Part shown: in pieces, positions 31,133-41,027 of the stretch
Numbering within the stretch: position 1 is the stretch's first letter
How the letters are laid out: each line of letters starts with the position of its first letter
Source of the DNA: Nocardioides sp. TF02-7
GTDB taxonomy: Bacteria; Actinomycetota; Actinomycetes; Propionibacteriales; Nocardioidaceae
Direction: 5' to 3'
NCBI RefSeq assembly: GCF_022437945.1
Contig: NZ_CP092535.1
Span: forward strand, 1 to 64,000
DNA: 64,000 bases
The notes under the pieces: generated by a model
Told to the model about the DNA's origin: nothing
The model's database searches: none
Seen by the model: only the letters and a program-made list of their open reading frames with translations
Translations under genes and position numbers: made by a program

Positions 31133-33060
31133 ACGCTCGGGCTCCCCCGCCGGCGACGCCGGCTCCTCCTTCTCGTCCTCGCCGCGGCAGCCGTGGTGAC
31201 CGCCCCGCTGGCCGCGCCGCTCGCCGTCCCGGCGGGCACCGCGGCTCCCCCCGCCACCCCGGCGAGCGCCGCCGCGACCCCGGCGCCGGACCACCGGACC
31301 TACCGCAACCCGCTCGACCCCGTGGTCCGCGGGGGAGGGGCCGGTGACCGAGGTCGACAGCTGCGCCGACCCCGCGGTGCTCCGAGGGCGCGGCAGGCAC
31401 CACGGCTCGTGGTTCATGTACTGCACCACCGACCCGTTGAGCGACGACGACGTGGACGAGGCCGGCGAGCTGCGCTTCCGCCCGGTGCCGATGCTGCGGT
31501 CGCGCGACCTCACGCACTGGACGTACGTCGGCGACGCCCTGCCCGCGCCACCCTCGTGGGCGGCTCCGGGCGCCGGGCTGTGGGCGCCGGACGTCGTGTA
31601 CTCAGAGGCGACCGGGCGCTACTACCTCACGTTCGGGGTCACCGACACCGACGACGGGCTGCGCGGCCCGGGCGCCTGCGCGTCCACGACCGACAACGCG
31701 ATCGGGGTGGCGGTCGCCTCCTCACCCACCGGCCCGTGGACCGTCGCCGACGAGCCCCTCGTCCCGCCCCGGCCCGACCCCGAGGCCGCGTGCGCGTTCT
31801 TCTGGACCTACGACCCCGACGTCCTCGGCGACGCCGTCGGCCGGGCGAGCACGCTCTACTACGGCAGCTACTACGGCGGGGTGCACGCCCAGCGGATCGT
31901 CCTCGACGAGGACGGAGCCCGGCTCACCGGTGCGGCTCGCCGGATCGCGATCGGCAACCGGTACGAGGGCACCAACGTGGTGAGGCGCAAGGGCTGGTAC
32001 TGGTACTTCGGCTCCGCGACGAACTGCTGCAACGGGCCGCTGACCTCCTACGGCGTCTTCGCCGCGCGGTCGCGCAGCCCGCTGGGGCCGTTCCGCGACC
32101 GCAGCGGCCACACGCTGCTCGAGGGCCGCGTCGGCGGCACGCCGGTGCTCCTGCCCAACGGCAACCGCTGGGTGGGGGGTCGGGCACAACTCGGTGTTCA
32201 GGGACGCCGCAGGACGGTGGTGGACCGCCTACCACGCCGTCGACCGTCGCGACCCGTACTTCGTGCTGCGACCGGACATCACCAAGCGGCCGGTGCTGCT
32301 GGACCCGCTGACGTGGCGTGACGGGTGGCCCGAGGTCCGCGGCGGCCGGTGGGCCTCCGACCGGCGGATGCCCGCGCCGGCGGTCCGCCCCGGCCGGCCG
32401 AGCGACTACCGCCCCGAGCGCGTGCCGCCGCTGCGACCGGGGCGCCTGCTGCCGGCGTACTCCGACGACTTCGCCGACGGCCTCGACCCCGCCTGGAGCT
32501 GGCTCCGCGAACCGCCCGCCGGTGACGTGGCCGTCGAGAACGGCGCCCTGCGCGTCGAGACCCACCCCGGGGACCTGGCCCGGGAGACCAACACCGCGCC
32601 GGTGCTCAGCCGGCCGGCGCCCCGCGGCGACTACCTGGTGGAGACCCGGGTCCGGCTCGACCTGCCGGCCGAGGGCTGCTGCCACAACTACGTCCAGGCC
32701 GGGCTGGTGGTCATCGACGACGACGACCGCTACCTCAAGCTCGTGCACGTCTCGATCTGGGAGACCCGGCAGACCGAATGGGCCAAGGAGGTGCTGCCGG
32801 TCCGCGAGGGCTACCCCCGCTACGGCAACGGCGTGGTCGGTGCGCCGGGACCGACGACCTGGTTGCGGGTCGCCGTCGACCGGCGGCCCGGCCCCGACCG
32901 CTACACCGCGTTCACGAGCGACGACGGCCGCCGTTGGGTGCGCGGTGGCACGTGGACCCACCGGTTGAGCCGGGACGCGCGGATCGGGTTGGTGTCGATG
33001 GGCGGCGACGGGTTCACCGCGCGGTTCCGCGAGGTGGAGGTACGGCGGCTGCGGCCCTGA
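31130..33060 (+). CDS. Secreted GH43 arabinan-degrading enzyme, two shifts
   Basis: About 642 residues. Signal peptide (RRRRRLLLLVLAAAAVV to an Ala-rich cleavage region), GH43 five-bladed propeller with catalytic-site pieces YRNPL, DSCADPAVLRG, GLWAPDVVYSEATGRYYL, FFWTYDPDVLGD and EGTNVV, then a C-terminal beta-sandwich (DDFADGLDPAWSWLREP to GLVSMGGDGFTARFREVEV) like DUF1349 domains. Frame changes at the G runs 31330-31338 and 32174-32179, one extra base each. Probably cleaves arabinan or arabinoxylan outside the cell. Confidence 0.85.
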
Positions 33061-34105
33061 CCGCGCTCACCGCACTGGCCGAGCGGCCGAGGGTCGACTC
33101 GCGTGCCACCAGCTCGAAGCCGGCGCGGACGTCCCTGGGCGGCCGTTGCTCCGACGCCGGGTCGAGCCGCTCCGCCAGCATCGCCACCGCGGTGCGGGCG
33201 ATGCCTGCCTTGTCCGGGGCGACGGTGCTGAGCGTCGGCACCGCGAACCTGCCCTCCGCAACGTCGTCGATGCCGATCACGGCGACGTCGCCGGGCACGT
33301 CGATCCCACGGTCGGCCAGGAGCCGCAGGGCTCCGATCGCCAGGGTGTCGTTGAAGCAGAACAACGCGTCCGGGCGGGCGCCGTCGTCGAGCAGCGCGGC
33401 GACCGCCGCCGCCCCGTGCTGCCGGTCGAAGGCCGGCACCGGCGCGACGAGGCGCTCGTCGACGTCGAGCCCGGCCGCGGTCAGGGCGCGTTCCCACCCC
33501 TGCCGCCGCAGGTGGGCGACCCCGGACCGGCGGCGGCTGCCCGGCTGGTCGCCGACGACCGCGATCCTGGTGCGCCCGAGCGCCACCAGGTGCGCGGTCG
33601 CCGCCTCGGCCGCGGCGACGTTGTCGATGGCCACGTGGTCGACGGCTCCGGCGCCGAACTTCTCGCCCAGCAGCACCACGGGGATGTCGACGGCGGCCCG
33701 GCCGGTGAGGTCCTTGGCCCGCAGCGCCATCGGGCTCATGACCAGCCCGTCGATCAGGTGGTTGCGGAAGCCCTCCACCACCTCCAGCTCGCGGTCGCGG
33801 AGCCCCTCCGTCTGGTCGACCAGCACGGTCAGGCCGTGCTTCTCCGCGGCGCGCACCACGCTGCCCGTCAGCTCCGCGAAGTAGGGGTTGTCCAGGTCGG
33901 GGAGCGCCAGGGCGATGACCCCCGTCCGCCCGGCCCGGAGGTTGCGCGCGGCCAGGTTGGGCCGGTAGCCCATCTCGTCGAGGACGAGCTGCACCCGGGC
34001 GCGGGTGTCCGGCGCCACGTGCCGGTAGCCGTTGACCACGTTGCTCACGGTCTTCACCGAGACGCCCGCCCGCGCCGCGACGTCCTGCAGCCTCACCCGC
34101 ACCAC
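33014..34105 (-). CDS. LacI-family transcriptional regulator
   Basis: 363 residues. N-terminal HTH RLQDVAARAGVSVKTVSNVV with hinge PNLAARNLRAGRTGVIAL, then a periplasmic-binding-type effector domain (DNPYFAELTG, IDGLVMSP, DALFCFNDTLAIGALR, IDDVAEGRF). GTG start gives a standard length; a second GTG follows immediately. It lies between GH43 and GH51, divergent from the latter, with its 3' end overlapping GH43 by 47 bp. Likely represses the arabinoside genes until arabinose or an oligosaccharide binds. Confidence 0.92.
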   Translation of the reverse strand: MVRVRLQDVAARAGVSVKTVSNVVNGYRHVAPDTRARVQLVLDEMGYRPNLAARNLRAGRTGVIALALPDLDNPYFAELTGSVVRAAEKHGLTVLVDQTEGLRDRELEVVEGFRNHLIDGLVMSPMALRAKDLTGRAAVDIPVVLLGEKFGAGAVDHVAIDNVAAAEAATAHLVALGRTRIAVVGDQPGSRRRSGVAHLRRQGWERALTAAGLDVDERLVAPVPAFDRQHGAAAVAALLDDGARPDALFCFNDTLAIGALRLLADRGIDVPGDVAVIGIDDVAEGRFAVPTLSTVAPDKAGIARTAVAMLAERLDPASEQRPPRDVRAGFELVARESTLGRSASAVSAVRAAAAVPPPRGTAR

Positions 34106-34110
34106 GGGCC

Positions 34111-34141
34111 CATCGTGGCACGGCCAGGGTTTACAACGATG
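34111..34141. promoter_or_regulatory. Bipartite candidate operator between lacI-type gene and GH51
   Basis: CATCGTGG (34111-34118) and CAACGATG (34134-34141) are inverted half-sites of the palindrome found at the GH43 start. The TTTACA/ACAACGATGG region overlaps where the GH51 promoter should be. Sharing of half-sites supports one regulator for both directions. Confidence 0.45.
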
Positions 34142-34166
34142 GAAACGACCGGTACAAACGGAAGGT

Positions 34167-35709
34167 GTGACGAGCGCTACATCTCGGGCCACGCTCACGG
34201 TCGATCCGGCCTTCCGGGTCGGCACGGTGGACCGGCGCGTGTTCGGGTCGTTCGCCGAGCACATGGGCCGGTGCATCTACACGGGTCTCTACGAGCCCGA
34301 CCACCCCGCCGCCGACGACCGCGGCTACCGCACCGACGTGCTCGAGCTGGTGCGGGAGCTCGGACCGACCGTGGTGCGCTACCCGGGCGGGAACTTCGTG
34401 TCCGGCTACCGCTGGGAGGACGGCGTCGGGCCGCTGGAGGACCGCCCCCGGCGGCTCGACCTGGCATGGCGGGCGATCGAGCCCAACGAGTTCGGCGTCG
34501 ACGAGTTCATGGCCTGGTGCGCCCAGGCCGGCGTCGAGCCGATGATGGCGGTCAACCTCGGCACCCGCGGGGTGGCCGAGGCGGCCGAGCTGCTGGAGTA
34601 CTGCAACCACCCCGGCGGCACCCGGCTCTCCGACCTGCGCCGCTCCCACGGCGTGGACGAGCCCCACGACGTGCGGCTGTGGTGCCTCGGCAACGAGCTC
34701 GACGGGCCCTGGCAGATCGGCCACAAGACCGCCCACGAGTACGGCCGGATCGCCGCCGAGACCGCGCACGCCATGCGGCGGGTCGACCCCCGCGTCGAGC
34801 TCGTGGCCTGCGGGAGCTCCAACACCACGATGCCCACCTTCGCCGCGTGGGAGGCCACGGTCCTCGAGGAGTGCTACGACGCCGTCGACCACGTGTCGCT
34901 CCACCACTACTTCGACCCCACCGGTCGCTGCCTCGGCGACTTCCTGGCGAGCGGCGCGGTCCTCGACCGCGCGATCGACGACATCGTGGCGACGGCCGAC
35001 CACGTCGGCGCGCGGCTGAAGTCGCGCAAGCGGCTCGGCGTCGCCGTCGACGAGTGGAACGTCTGGTACCAGTCCCGGTTCGGCGGTGAGCACTCGCTCG
35101 ACTGGACCGAGCGCCGGCACCTCATCGAGGACGTCTACGACGTCGCCGACGCGGCGGTCGTCGGCAGCCTGCTGATCACCCTCCTGCGGCACTGCGACCG
35201 GGTGAGCATCGCCTGCCAGGCCCAGCTCGTGAACGTGATCGCGCCGATCCTGACCGAGCCGGGCGGCCGGGCCTGGCGGCAGACGATCTTCCACCCGTTC
35301 GCCCAGGCGGCGGCCGTCGCCGGCGGCGTCGTGCTGCGGGTCGAGCCCGAGGTCGCGACGTACGACGCGGAGGCCGTCGGCGAGGTCCCCTTGCTCGACG
35401 CGACCGCCGTCCACGACCAGCAGAGCGGCACCCTCACGGTGCTGGCCATCAACCGCCGCACCGACGGCCCGCTGGAGCTCGACGTCGACCTCCGTGCCTT
35501 CCCTGCCCACCGCGTCCACGGCGCGACCACCCTCGCCCACGACGACGTCCGCACCACGGTCACCGCCGACGACCCCGACGCGGTGGCGCCCCGCCCCCTC
35601 GGGTCGGTCGAGCTCGTCGACGGACGGCTGCGCGCCGCCCTGCCGGCGGTCTCGTGGAACGTCGTCCGGCTCGTCCCCCCACTCCCCCGAACCGCCCGAG
35701 CGTCGCTGA
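34167..35709 (+). CDS. abfA: GH51 alpha-L-arabinofuranosidase, shift at the 3' end
   Basis: About 513 residues. GSFAEHMGRCIYTGLYEP at the start, catalytic acid/base Glu in LWCLGNELDGPWQIG and nucleophile Glu in VAVDEWNVWYQ, then the beta-sandwich C-terminal domain ending VSWNVVRLV. Intracellular enzyme (no signal peptide) releasing terminal arabinose from imported oligosaccharides. Without correction the frame would run far into the next gene; removing one C of the C6 run at 35675-35680 yields a stop at 35707. GTG start. Confidence 0.9.
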
Positions 35710-35727
35710 TCACCCGAGGAGAACGTC

Positions 35728-37059
35728 ATGCGCCACCGCACCCTCACCAGCGCGGCCCTGAGCCGCCGAGGCTTCATCACCGTCACGGCGGGCGGTCTGC
35801 TGGTCGCGGGCTGCGGCGGCGGCCAGGGCCCCGGAGGCGGCAGCGAGGAAGGGGTGGGCGGCTTCACCGGCGAGGCCTACGACGGCCCCGCGCTCACCCT
35901 CGCCTACTGGAACGGCTTCACCGGCGGCGACGGCCCGTCGATGCAGGCGCTGGTCAAGAGCTTCGTCTCCGAGCACGACAACATCGACGTCGAGAACAAC
36001 ACCGTCGAGTGGCTGGACTTCTACCAGCGGCTGCCGGCCGCGGCGCAGGCCGGCAAGGGGCCCGACGTCGGCGTGATGCACCTCGACCAGCTGGCGACCA
36101 ACGCGGCACGGAGCGTGATCGTGCCGCTCGACGACCTGGCGGAGGCGCTGGAGCTGTCGGAGGACGACTTCGCCGAGAGCGTCTGGGGGCCGGGCATCTA
36201 CCAGGACGAGCGCTACGGCATCCCGCTCGACGTGCACACGCTGGCGATGTACTACAACCCCGACCACTTCGAGCGGGCTGGCATCAGCGAGCCGCCGACC
36301 GACGCCGCCAGCCTCGACGAGGCGTGCCGGGCGCTGCAGGCCGCGGGCTTCGATACGCCGATGTGGATGCCGAACCTCTGGCCCGCCCACCTGATGTTCC
36401 TGTCGCTGCTGTGGCAGTTCGGCGGCGAGCCGTACGCCGAGGACGGCTCGTCGGCGACGTACGACGACGAGGCCGGCGTCCAGGCGCTGACCTGGATGCG
36501 TGAGCAGGTCGACAAGGGCTACAGCCCCGAGAACGTCGACATCGACGCCCAGTACGTCGCGTTCAAGAACGGCCAGAACTCCATCACCTGGGACGGCATC
36601 TGGCAGATCCTCGACCTCGAGGACTCCGGCGCCCGGTACGGCATCGCACCGATCCCGGTGATCGGCGACGAGCAGGCCGCCTGGGCCAACTCCCACAACT
36701 TCTTCATGACCTCCCAGGCCGCCGAGGACGAGGACCGGGCCAACGCCGCGAAGACGTTCATCGGCTGGATGTCCGACCAGTCCGCTGCCTGGGCCGACGC
36801 CGGGATGATCCCGGCCCGCAACTCCGAGCGCGAGAAGGCGCAGTTCACCGACTCGCCCCAGGCGTCGCTCGGCGACCAGATCGACGCCCTCCACTTCCTG
36901 CCGCCGGTGCCGGGGCTCGGCGACGTCCAGGTGCAGACGCTCGAGGTCGGCGTCAGCGAGGGCGTCCTGGGCCGCCGGTCGCCGGAGGAAGCCCTGTCGA
37001 ACCAGGCCTCGGACGCGACGGAGCTGATGGAGCAGAACCTCGAGAGGTTCGGTGGCTGA
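35728..37059 (+). CDS. Sugar ABC transporter substrate-binding lipoprotein
   Basis: 443 residues. Twin-Arg-like SRRGFITV leader followed by lipobox LLVAGC and a Gly-rich linker, then a MalE-type binding fold (LTLAYWNGFTGGDGPSMQAL, GKGPDVGVMHLDQLA, DVHTLAMYYNPDHFERAG, NGQNSITWDGIWQI). AGGAG before the ATG, 18 bp after the GH51 stop. Likely captures arabino-oligosaccharides outside the membrane for the two permeases that follow. Confidence 0.92.
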   Translation: MRHRTLTSAALSRRGFITVTAGGLLVAGCGGGQGPGGGSEEGVGGFTGEAYDGPALTLAYWNGFTGGDGPSMQALVKSFVSEHDNIDVENNTVEWLDFYQRLPAAAQAGKGPDVGVMHLDQLATNAARSVIVPLDDLAEALELSEDDFAESVWGPGIYQDERYGIPLDVHTLAMYYNPDHFERAGISEPPTDAASLDEACRALQAAGFDTPMWMPNLWPAHLMFLSLLWQFGGEPYAEDGSSATYDDEAGVQALTWMREQVDKGYSPENVDIDAQYVAFKNGQNSITWDGIWQILDLEDSGARYGIAPIPVIGDEQAAWANSHNFFMTSQAAEDEDRANAAKTFIGWMSDQSAAWADAGMIPARNSEREKAQFTDSPQASLGDQIDALHFLPPVPGLGDVQVQTLEVGVSEGVLGRRSPEEALSNQASDATELMEQNLERFGG

Positions 37060-37967
37060 CGTGCCCCGGGCTCGGCGGGGGGGACGGGCTCGTCGCCTGG
37101 CTGTTCCTCGCGCCGTACCTGGTGCTGTTCGGCGGGTTCGTCCTGCTGCCGATCGTGCTCGGCCTCTGGATCAGCCTGCACCACTGGGACTACACGCTGC
37201 CGCGGCGGCCGTTCGTCGGCCTGGACAATTACCGCAACCTGCTCGAACCGGGCTCGGTGGCCTTCGAGCCGTTCTGGAACGCGATGGAGGCGACCGGGAT
37301 CTTCACGCTCTTCAGCGTCCCGCTGCTGATCGTGGTCCCGCTCGTCGTCGCGATGGTGATGAACGAGAAGTTCCCGGGCCGCAACTTCTTCCGCGCGGTC
37401 TACTTCGCCCCGTACGTGCTGGGCGTCGCCGTGGTCGGCGTGATGTGGCGGTTCCTGCTCGACCGCAACATCGGGGCGGTGAACTCCTACCTCGGCGCGC
37501 TCGGGCTGCCGGACGCCGTCGCCTGGCTGAGCTCGCTGCCCGCGGCCTGGGTCGCCCTCGTGGGCGTCACCGTGTGGTGGACCCTCGGCTTCAACGCCGT
37601 CATCTACCTGGCCGGCCTCCAGGACATCCCCACCGAGCTCTACGACGCCGCCCGGATCGACGGCGCCGGACGGTGGTCGATCATCTGGAACGTCACGCTC
37701 CCCGGCCTCAGGCCGGTGACGATGTTCGTCACCATCGTCACGCTGATCGCGTCGGCCAACATGTTCGGACAGTCGTTCATCATGACCGACGGCGCGCCGG
37801 CGCAGCAGACGCGGACCGCGATCTTCTACATCGCCGAGACCGGGCTGCAGAACTTCCAGATGGGCCAGGCGGCGGCCGCCAGCTGGATCCTGACCGCGGC
37901 GCTGATGCTGCTCTCCCTGGTGGTGTTCGGCGTCTTCCGTGCCCGCGGCGCGATGGACGTGTCATGA
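37052..37967 (+). CDS. ABC transporter permease, UgpA/MalF type, one shift
   Basis: About 304 residues with six transmembrane helices; EAA loop around ELYDAARIDGAGRWSIIWNV. Start GTG overlaps the preceding stop. The first 10 codons and the rest are out of register across a G7 run (37077-37083); removing one G gives RARRGDGLVAWLFLAPYLVL. First of the two permeases of the arabinoside importer. Confidence 0.9.
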
Positions 37968-38788
37968 GCACCACCGCGAAGGTCCTGCGCTACGTGGTGC
38001 TCGTGCCGCTGACCCTGCTGTTCGTCAGCCCGCTTGTGTTCATGCTCGTGACGTCGTTCAAGACGCCGGGCGAGGCTGTGCAGACCCCGCCGACCTGGTG
38101 GCCCGACCCGTTCACCACCCAGGCCTACGAGCGCATCTTCCAGGCCACGGACACCCCGGTGCTGCGCTGGTTCGCCAACTCGATGATCGCGGCCACCGCC
38201 AACGCCGCGATCGTGGTGGTGACCGCGTCGCTCGCCGCCTACGCCCTGGCCCGCCTGGACTTCCGCGGCAAGAACGTGGTGTTCGCGCTCGTCGTGTCGA
38301 CGCTCTTCGTCCCACCGGTGATCCTCGTGATCCCCAACTACGAGATCGTCGGCCGGCTGTACTGGCTCGACACCCTGCTCGCCATCATCGTCCCGACGGC
38401 GGCCAGCGCGTTCGGGGTGTTCTTCCTGCGGCAGTTCTTCGCCCAGCTCCCCCGGGAGCTGGAGGAGTCGGCGCGGCTCGACGGCGCCAACCGGTGGCAG
38501 ATCTTCCTCCTGATCGTCCTGCCGCTCTCGAGGCCCGCGCTCGCGACACTGGCACTACTGTCGTTCCTCACGAACTGGAACGACTTCCTGTGGCCGGTGT
38601 ACGTGCTCTTCAGCCCCGAGAACCAGACCCTGCAAGCCGGCCTGTCCACACTGCAGTCGGCCAACAGCGTGCGCTACGACCTGCTGATGGCAGGGGCGGT
38701 CGTCGCCAGCGTCCCGGTGCTGCTGCTCTACCTGCTGGCCCAGCGCTTCGTCATCGAGGGGGTGTCACGATCGGGGCTCAAGGGATGA
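37964..38788 (+). CDS. ABC transporter permease, UgpE/MalG type
   Basis: 274 residues, six transmembrane helices; EAA loop LEESARLDGANRWQIFLLIVL. ATGA overlap with the upstream permease. No ATPase gene follows, so the importer probably uses a shared MsiK-type ATPase encoded elsewhere, as is common for actinobacterial sugar importers. Confidence 0.93.
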   Translation: MSTTAKVLRYVVLVPLTLLFVSPLVFMLVTSFKTPGEAVQTPPTWWPDPFTTQAYERIFQATDTPVLRWFANSMIAATANAAIVVVTASLAAYALARLDFRGKNVVFALVVSTLFVPPVILVIPNYEIVGRLYWLDTLLAIIVPTAASAFGVFFLRQFFAQLPRELEESARLDGANRWQIFLLIVLPLSRPALATLALLSFLTNWNDFLWPVYVLFSPENQTLQAGLSTLQSANSVRYDLLMAGAVVASVPVLLLYLLAQRFVIEGVSRSGLKG

Positions 38789-40149
38789 GCGGGCGCACGG
38801 CCGCCGTCCTCGACCTGACCTTCGAGGAGACCCACCGGTTCCGGCCGTTCGCCCTCGTGGCTCCGGGCTTCGAGGTGCCGCTCGAGGAGCCGGCCGAAGG
38901 TGCCGGAGGCGGTGGCGACGCGGACCCGCCGCTGTCCCTGAGCGGCACCGGACCGGTGGCGCCGTTCGCCGCGGTGACCGCCCGGGTCGGCCGCGGCCGC
39001 GCCGCCGTCGGGCTCGCGGTCCCCGACGGTGACCACGTGCTGGTGCGCTGGTCGCCCCGCACCCGGAGGGTGACCCTCGAGGTCCGGCGGGACGGGCGGA
39101 CCCGCGTCCTGCGGCGCCGGACCGTGGCCCTCCGGCCCGGTGACGGCCTGGCCTTCGCCCTCTGCGAGCGGCAGGTGACCGCCCTCGTCGACACCGGCGA
39201 GGGTTGGCGACCGCTGCTCACCGAGCGCGCGAAGGTCGCCGCCCGGGTGGACCTCCGCGACGAGGACGAGCTCGGCCGGCACCGCTACGCCTGCGCGGGT
39301 GACGTCGAGCGGCCGACCGCCGGCCTGTTCGGGATGACCGGGCTGCGCGACCCGCACCTGGTCCAGCACGCCGACGGGACGCCGTACGAGCGCGACGGCC
39401 GGGTCTTCCTCACCTGGACCTGCGCGGGCCTGGGGTTCTTCCAGCAGGCGCACTGGTCGGTCTGGTCGATGGACCCGGCGCGACCCGAGCAGATGCGGTT
39501 GGAGAGCCAGCTGTTCTTCCGCCGCGACGGGCTCCTGCTCGGCGACCACGCCGGCCAGCTGGTGCGCGACGGCGACCGGTGGCTCGTGGCCGTGTCGTCG
39601 TGGGGCGACTTCGCTCCCGGCCGGATCCACGTCCGCCACACCGAGACCACCGCCGACCTGCTCGCCGGCACCCACCTGCTCGACACCGAGCCGACGCCGC
39701 TGCCGACCGACGTCGGGTCGTGGGACCCCGCCCTGCTGCGGCGCGACGGCGCCTGGCACGTCGGCTTCGTCGAGAGCCCGTCGCAGGACCCGTTCGACTT
39801 CCACCCCGCGCTGGCCCGCACCACCGACGCCAACTGGTGGCGCGGGCTCGAGAAGGTGGCGGCGGCCGACGCGTTGCACCAGTGCGAGGGGCCGATCCTC
39901 GCCACGGTCGACGACGAGACCTGGCTGCTGGCCAGCGACGGCGACGCCCGCGACTACCCGATCCTCGACCTCGACGGCCACCGGGTCGGGAGCCTCGACG
40001 CGCCGTACCCCACCAACATCCCGCACCCGCAGCTCGTGCCCGACCCGGCCGGCGGCTGGCTGGTCGTGACCTTCGAGGGCACCCAGCACGCCGAGCGGGT
40101 GATGGGCTACGGCGGTCACGGCGACGTGGTCGTCATGCACTCCGTCTGA
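38785..40149 (+). CDS. Five-bladed propeller glycosidase-like protein
   Basis: 454 residues. The C-terminal two thirds have spaced acidic motifs typical of GH43/GH32/GH130-type propellers: GLRDPHLV (RDP), GSWDPALLRRDG and HQCEGPIL, with FVESPSQDPFDFHPALA between. The N-terminal 170 residues resemble a beta-sandwich that normally follows the propeller in GH32. No signal peptide, so cytoplasmic. ATGA overlap with the permease makes it the last sugar gene of the operon. Exact family uncertain. Confidence 0.75.
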   Translation: MSGRTAAVLDLTFEETHRFRPFALVAPGFEVPLEEPAEGAGGGGDADPPLSLSGTGPVAPFAAVTARVGRGRAAVGLAVPDGDHVLVRWSPRTRRVTLEVRRDGRTRVLRRRTVALRPGDGLAFALCERQVTALVDTGEGWRPLLTERAKVAARVDLRDEDELGRHRYACAGDVERPTAGLFGMTGLRDPHLVQHADGTPYERDGRVFLTWTCAGLGFFQQAHWSVWSMDPARPEQMRLESQLFFRRDGLLLGDHAGQLVRDGDRWLVAVSSWGDFAPGRIHVRHTETTADLLAGTHLLDTEPTPLPTDVGSWDPALLRRDGAWHVGFVESPSQDPFDFHPALARTTDANWWRGLEKVAAADALHQCEGPILATVDDETWLLASDGDARDYPILDLDGHRVGSLDAPYPTNIPHPQLVPDPAGGWLVVTFEGTQHAERVMGYGGHGDVVVMHSV

Positions 40150-40195
40150 CGCGGCGGGACCGCCGCCGCGCAGCGCGACCCGAGAGGGGTGGACG

Positions 40196-41020
40196 ATGAC
40201 CGACACCATCGACGAGGAGATCGACGTCGACGACATCCGGCACCGGCTGCGGACCGACGGCTTCGTGGCCCGCAAGGGCGCGTTCTCCCGGGAGTGGGTC
40301 CACCGGGTCCGCGAGGACGTGGACGCGGCGTTCGCGGAGGCACGCGGACGGGAAGGCGGTGCGGTCGGGCGCGGGCCGAACCGGTGGTACGTCGAGATCC
40401 ATCCCGAGGCGCTCCGCGGGTTCGTCGACCTGGTCGACCACCCCTGGGTGCGCACGGTGTGCGAGACGATCCTCGGACCGGACTACCGGATCGTCGAGGT
40501 CGGCTTCGACACCCCGTTCCCCGGGGCGAAGCTGCAGCCGTGGCACCGCGACTTCCCCAGCCCGCCGGAGACCAGGGACGAGGGCCGGCTGACCTCGCTC
40601 GCGTTCAACCTGACCACGGTGGACACCACCGATGCGATGGGCCCGTTCGAGATCGCGCCGGGGACCCAGTGGGAGCCGGGCGACGACTTCGACCACGAGC
40701 AGTTCCCGCCGGAGTCCGAGTACGCCCGGTACGAGTCGCTCGCGGAGCGCAAGTACCCGCAGGTGGGCGACATCTCCGCCCGCTCCGCGCTCACCATCCA
40801 CCGCGGCACCCCGAACACCTCGGACGTGCCCCGCCCGGTGCTGGTGCTCGGCGTGGACGCGCCGGGCGCCGGCAACGACGCCCACCACGACCTCGCCGTC
40901 ACCCACGACTACTGGGAGCGGCTCCCCCAGCGGGTCCGCGACCACCTGGCCTGCCCGATCGTCGACGAGCTCTCGCCGATCGTGCAGAAGCACGACATCG
41001 AGGGACTCGTCATGGGCTGA
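40196..41020 (+). CDS. Phytanoyl-CoA dioxygenase (PhyH) family protein
   Basis: 274 residues of the Fe(II)/2-oxoglutarate dioxygenase fold. Metal triad: His and Asp in QPWHRDFPSP (about residue 116-118) and distal His in LTIHRGTPNTSD; following Arg of RPVLVLGVD suits 2-oxoglutarate binding. Such proteins hydroxylate small molecules. It follows the sugar operon by 46 bp in the same direction, so it may be co-transcribed, but its substrate and link to arabinose use are unknown. Confidence 0.85.
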   Translation: MTDTIDEEIDVDDIRHRLRTDGFVARKGAFSREWVHRVREDVDAAFAEARGREGGAVGRGPNRWYVEIHPEALRGFVDLVDHPWVRTVCETILGPDYRIVEVGFDTPFPGAKLQPWHRDFPSPPETRDEGRLTSLAFNLTTVDTTDAMGPFEIAPGTQWEPGDDFDHEQFPPESEYARYESLAERKYPQVGDISARSALTIHRGTPNTSDVPRPVLVLGVDAPGAGNDAHHDLAVTHDYWERLPQRVRDHLACPIVDELSPIVQKHDIEGLVMG

Positions 41021-41027
41021 CCGGACG

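Noticed and set aside
38728..40455. Minus-strand frame of 575 codons opposite the propeller glycosidase
   Set aside because: GC-driven shadow; the plus strand carries the conserved motifs and ATGA coupling.
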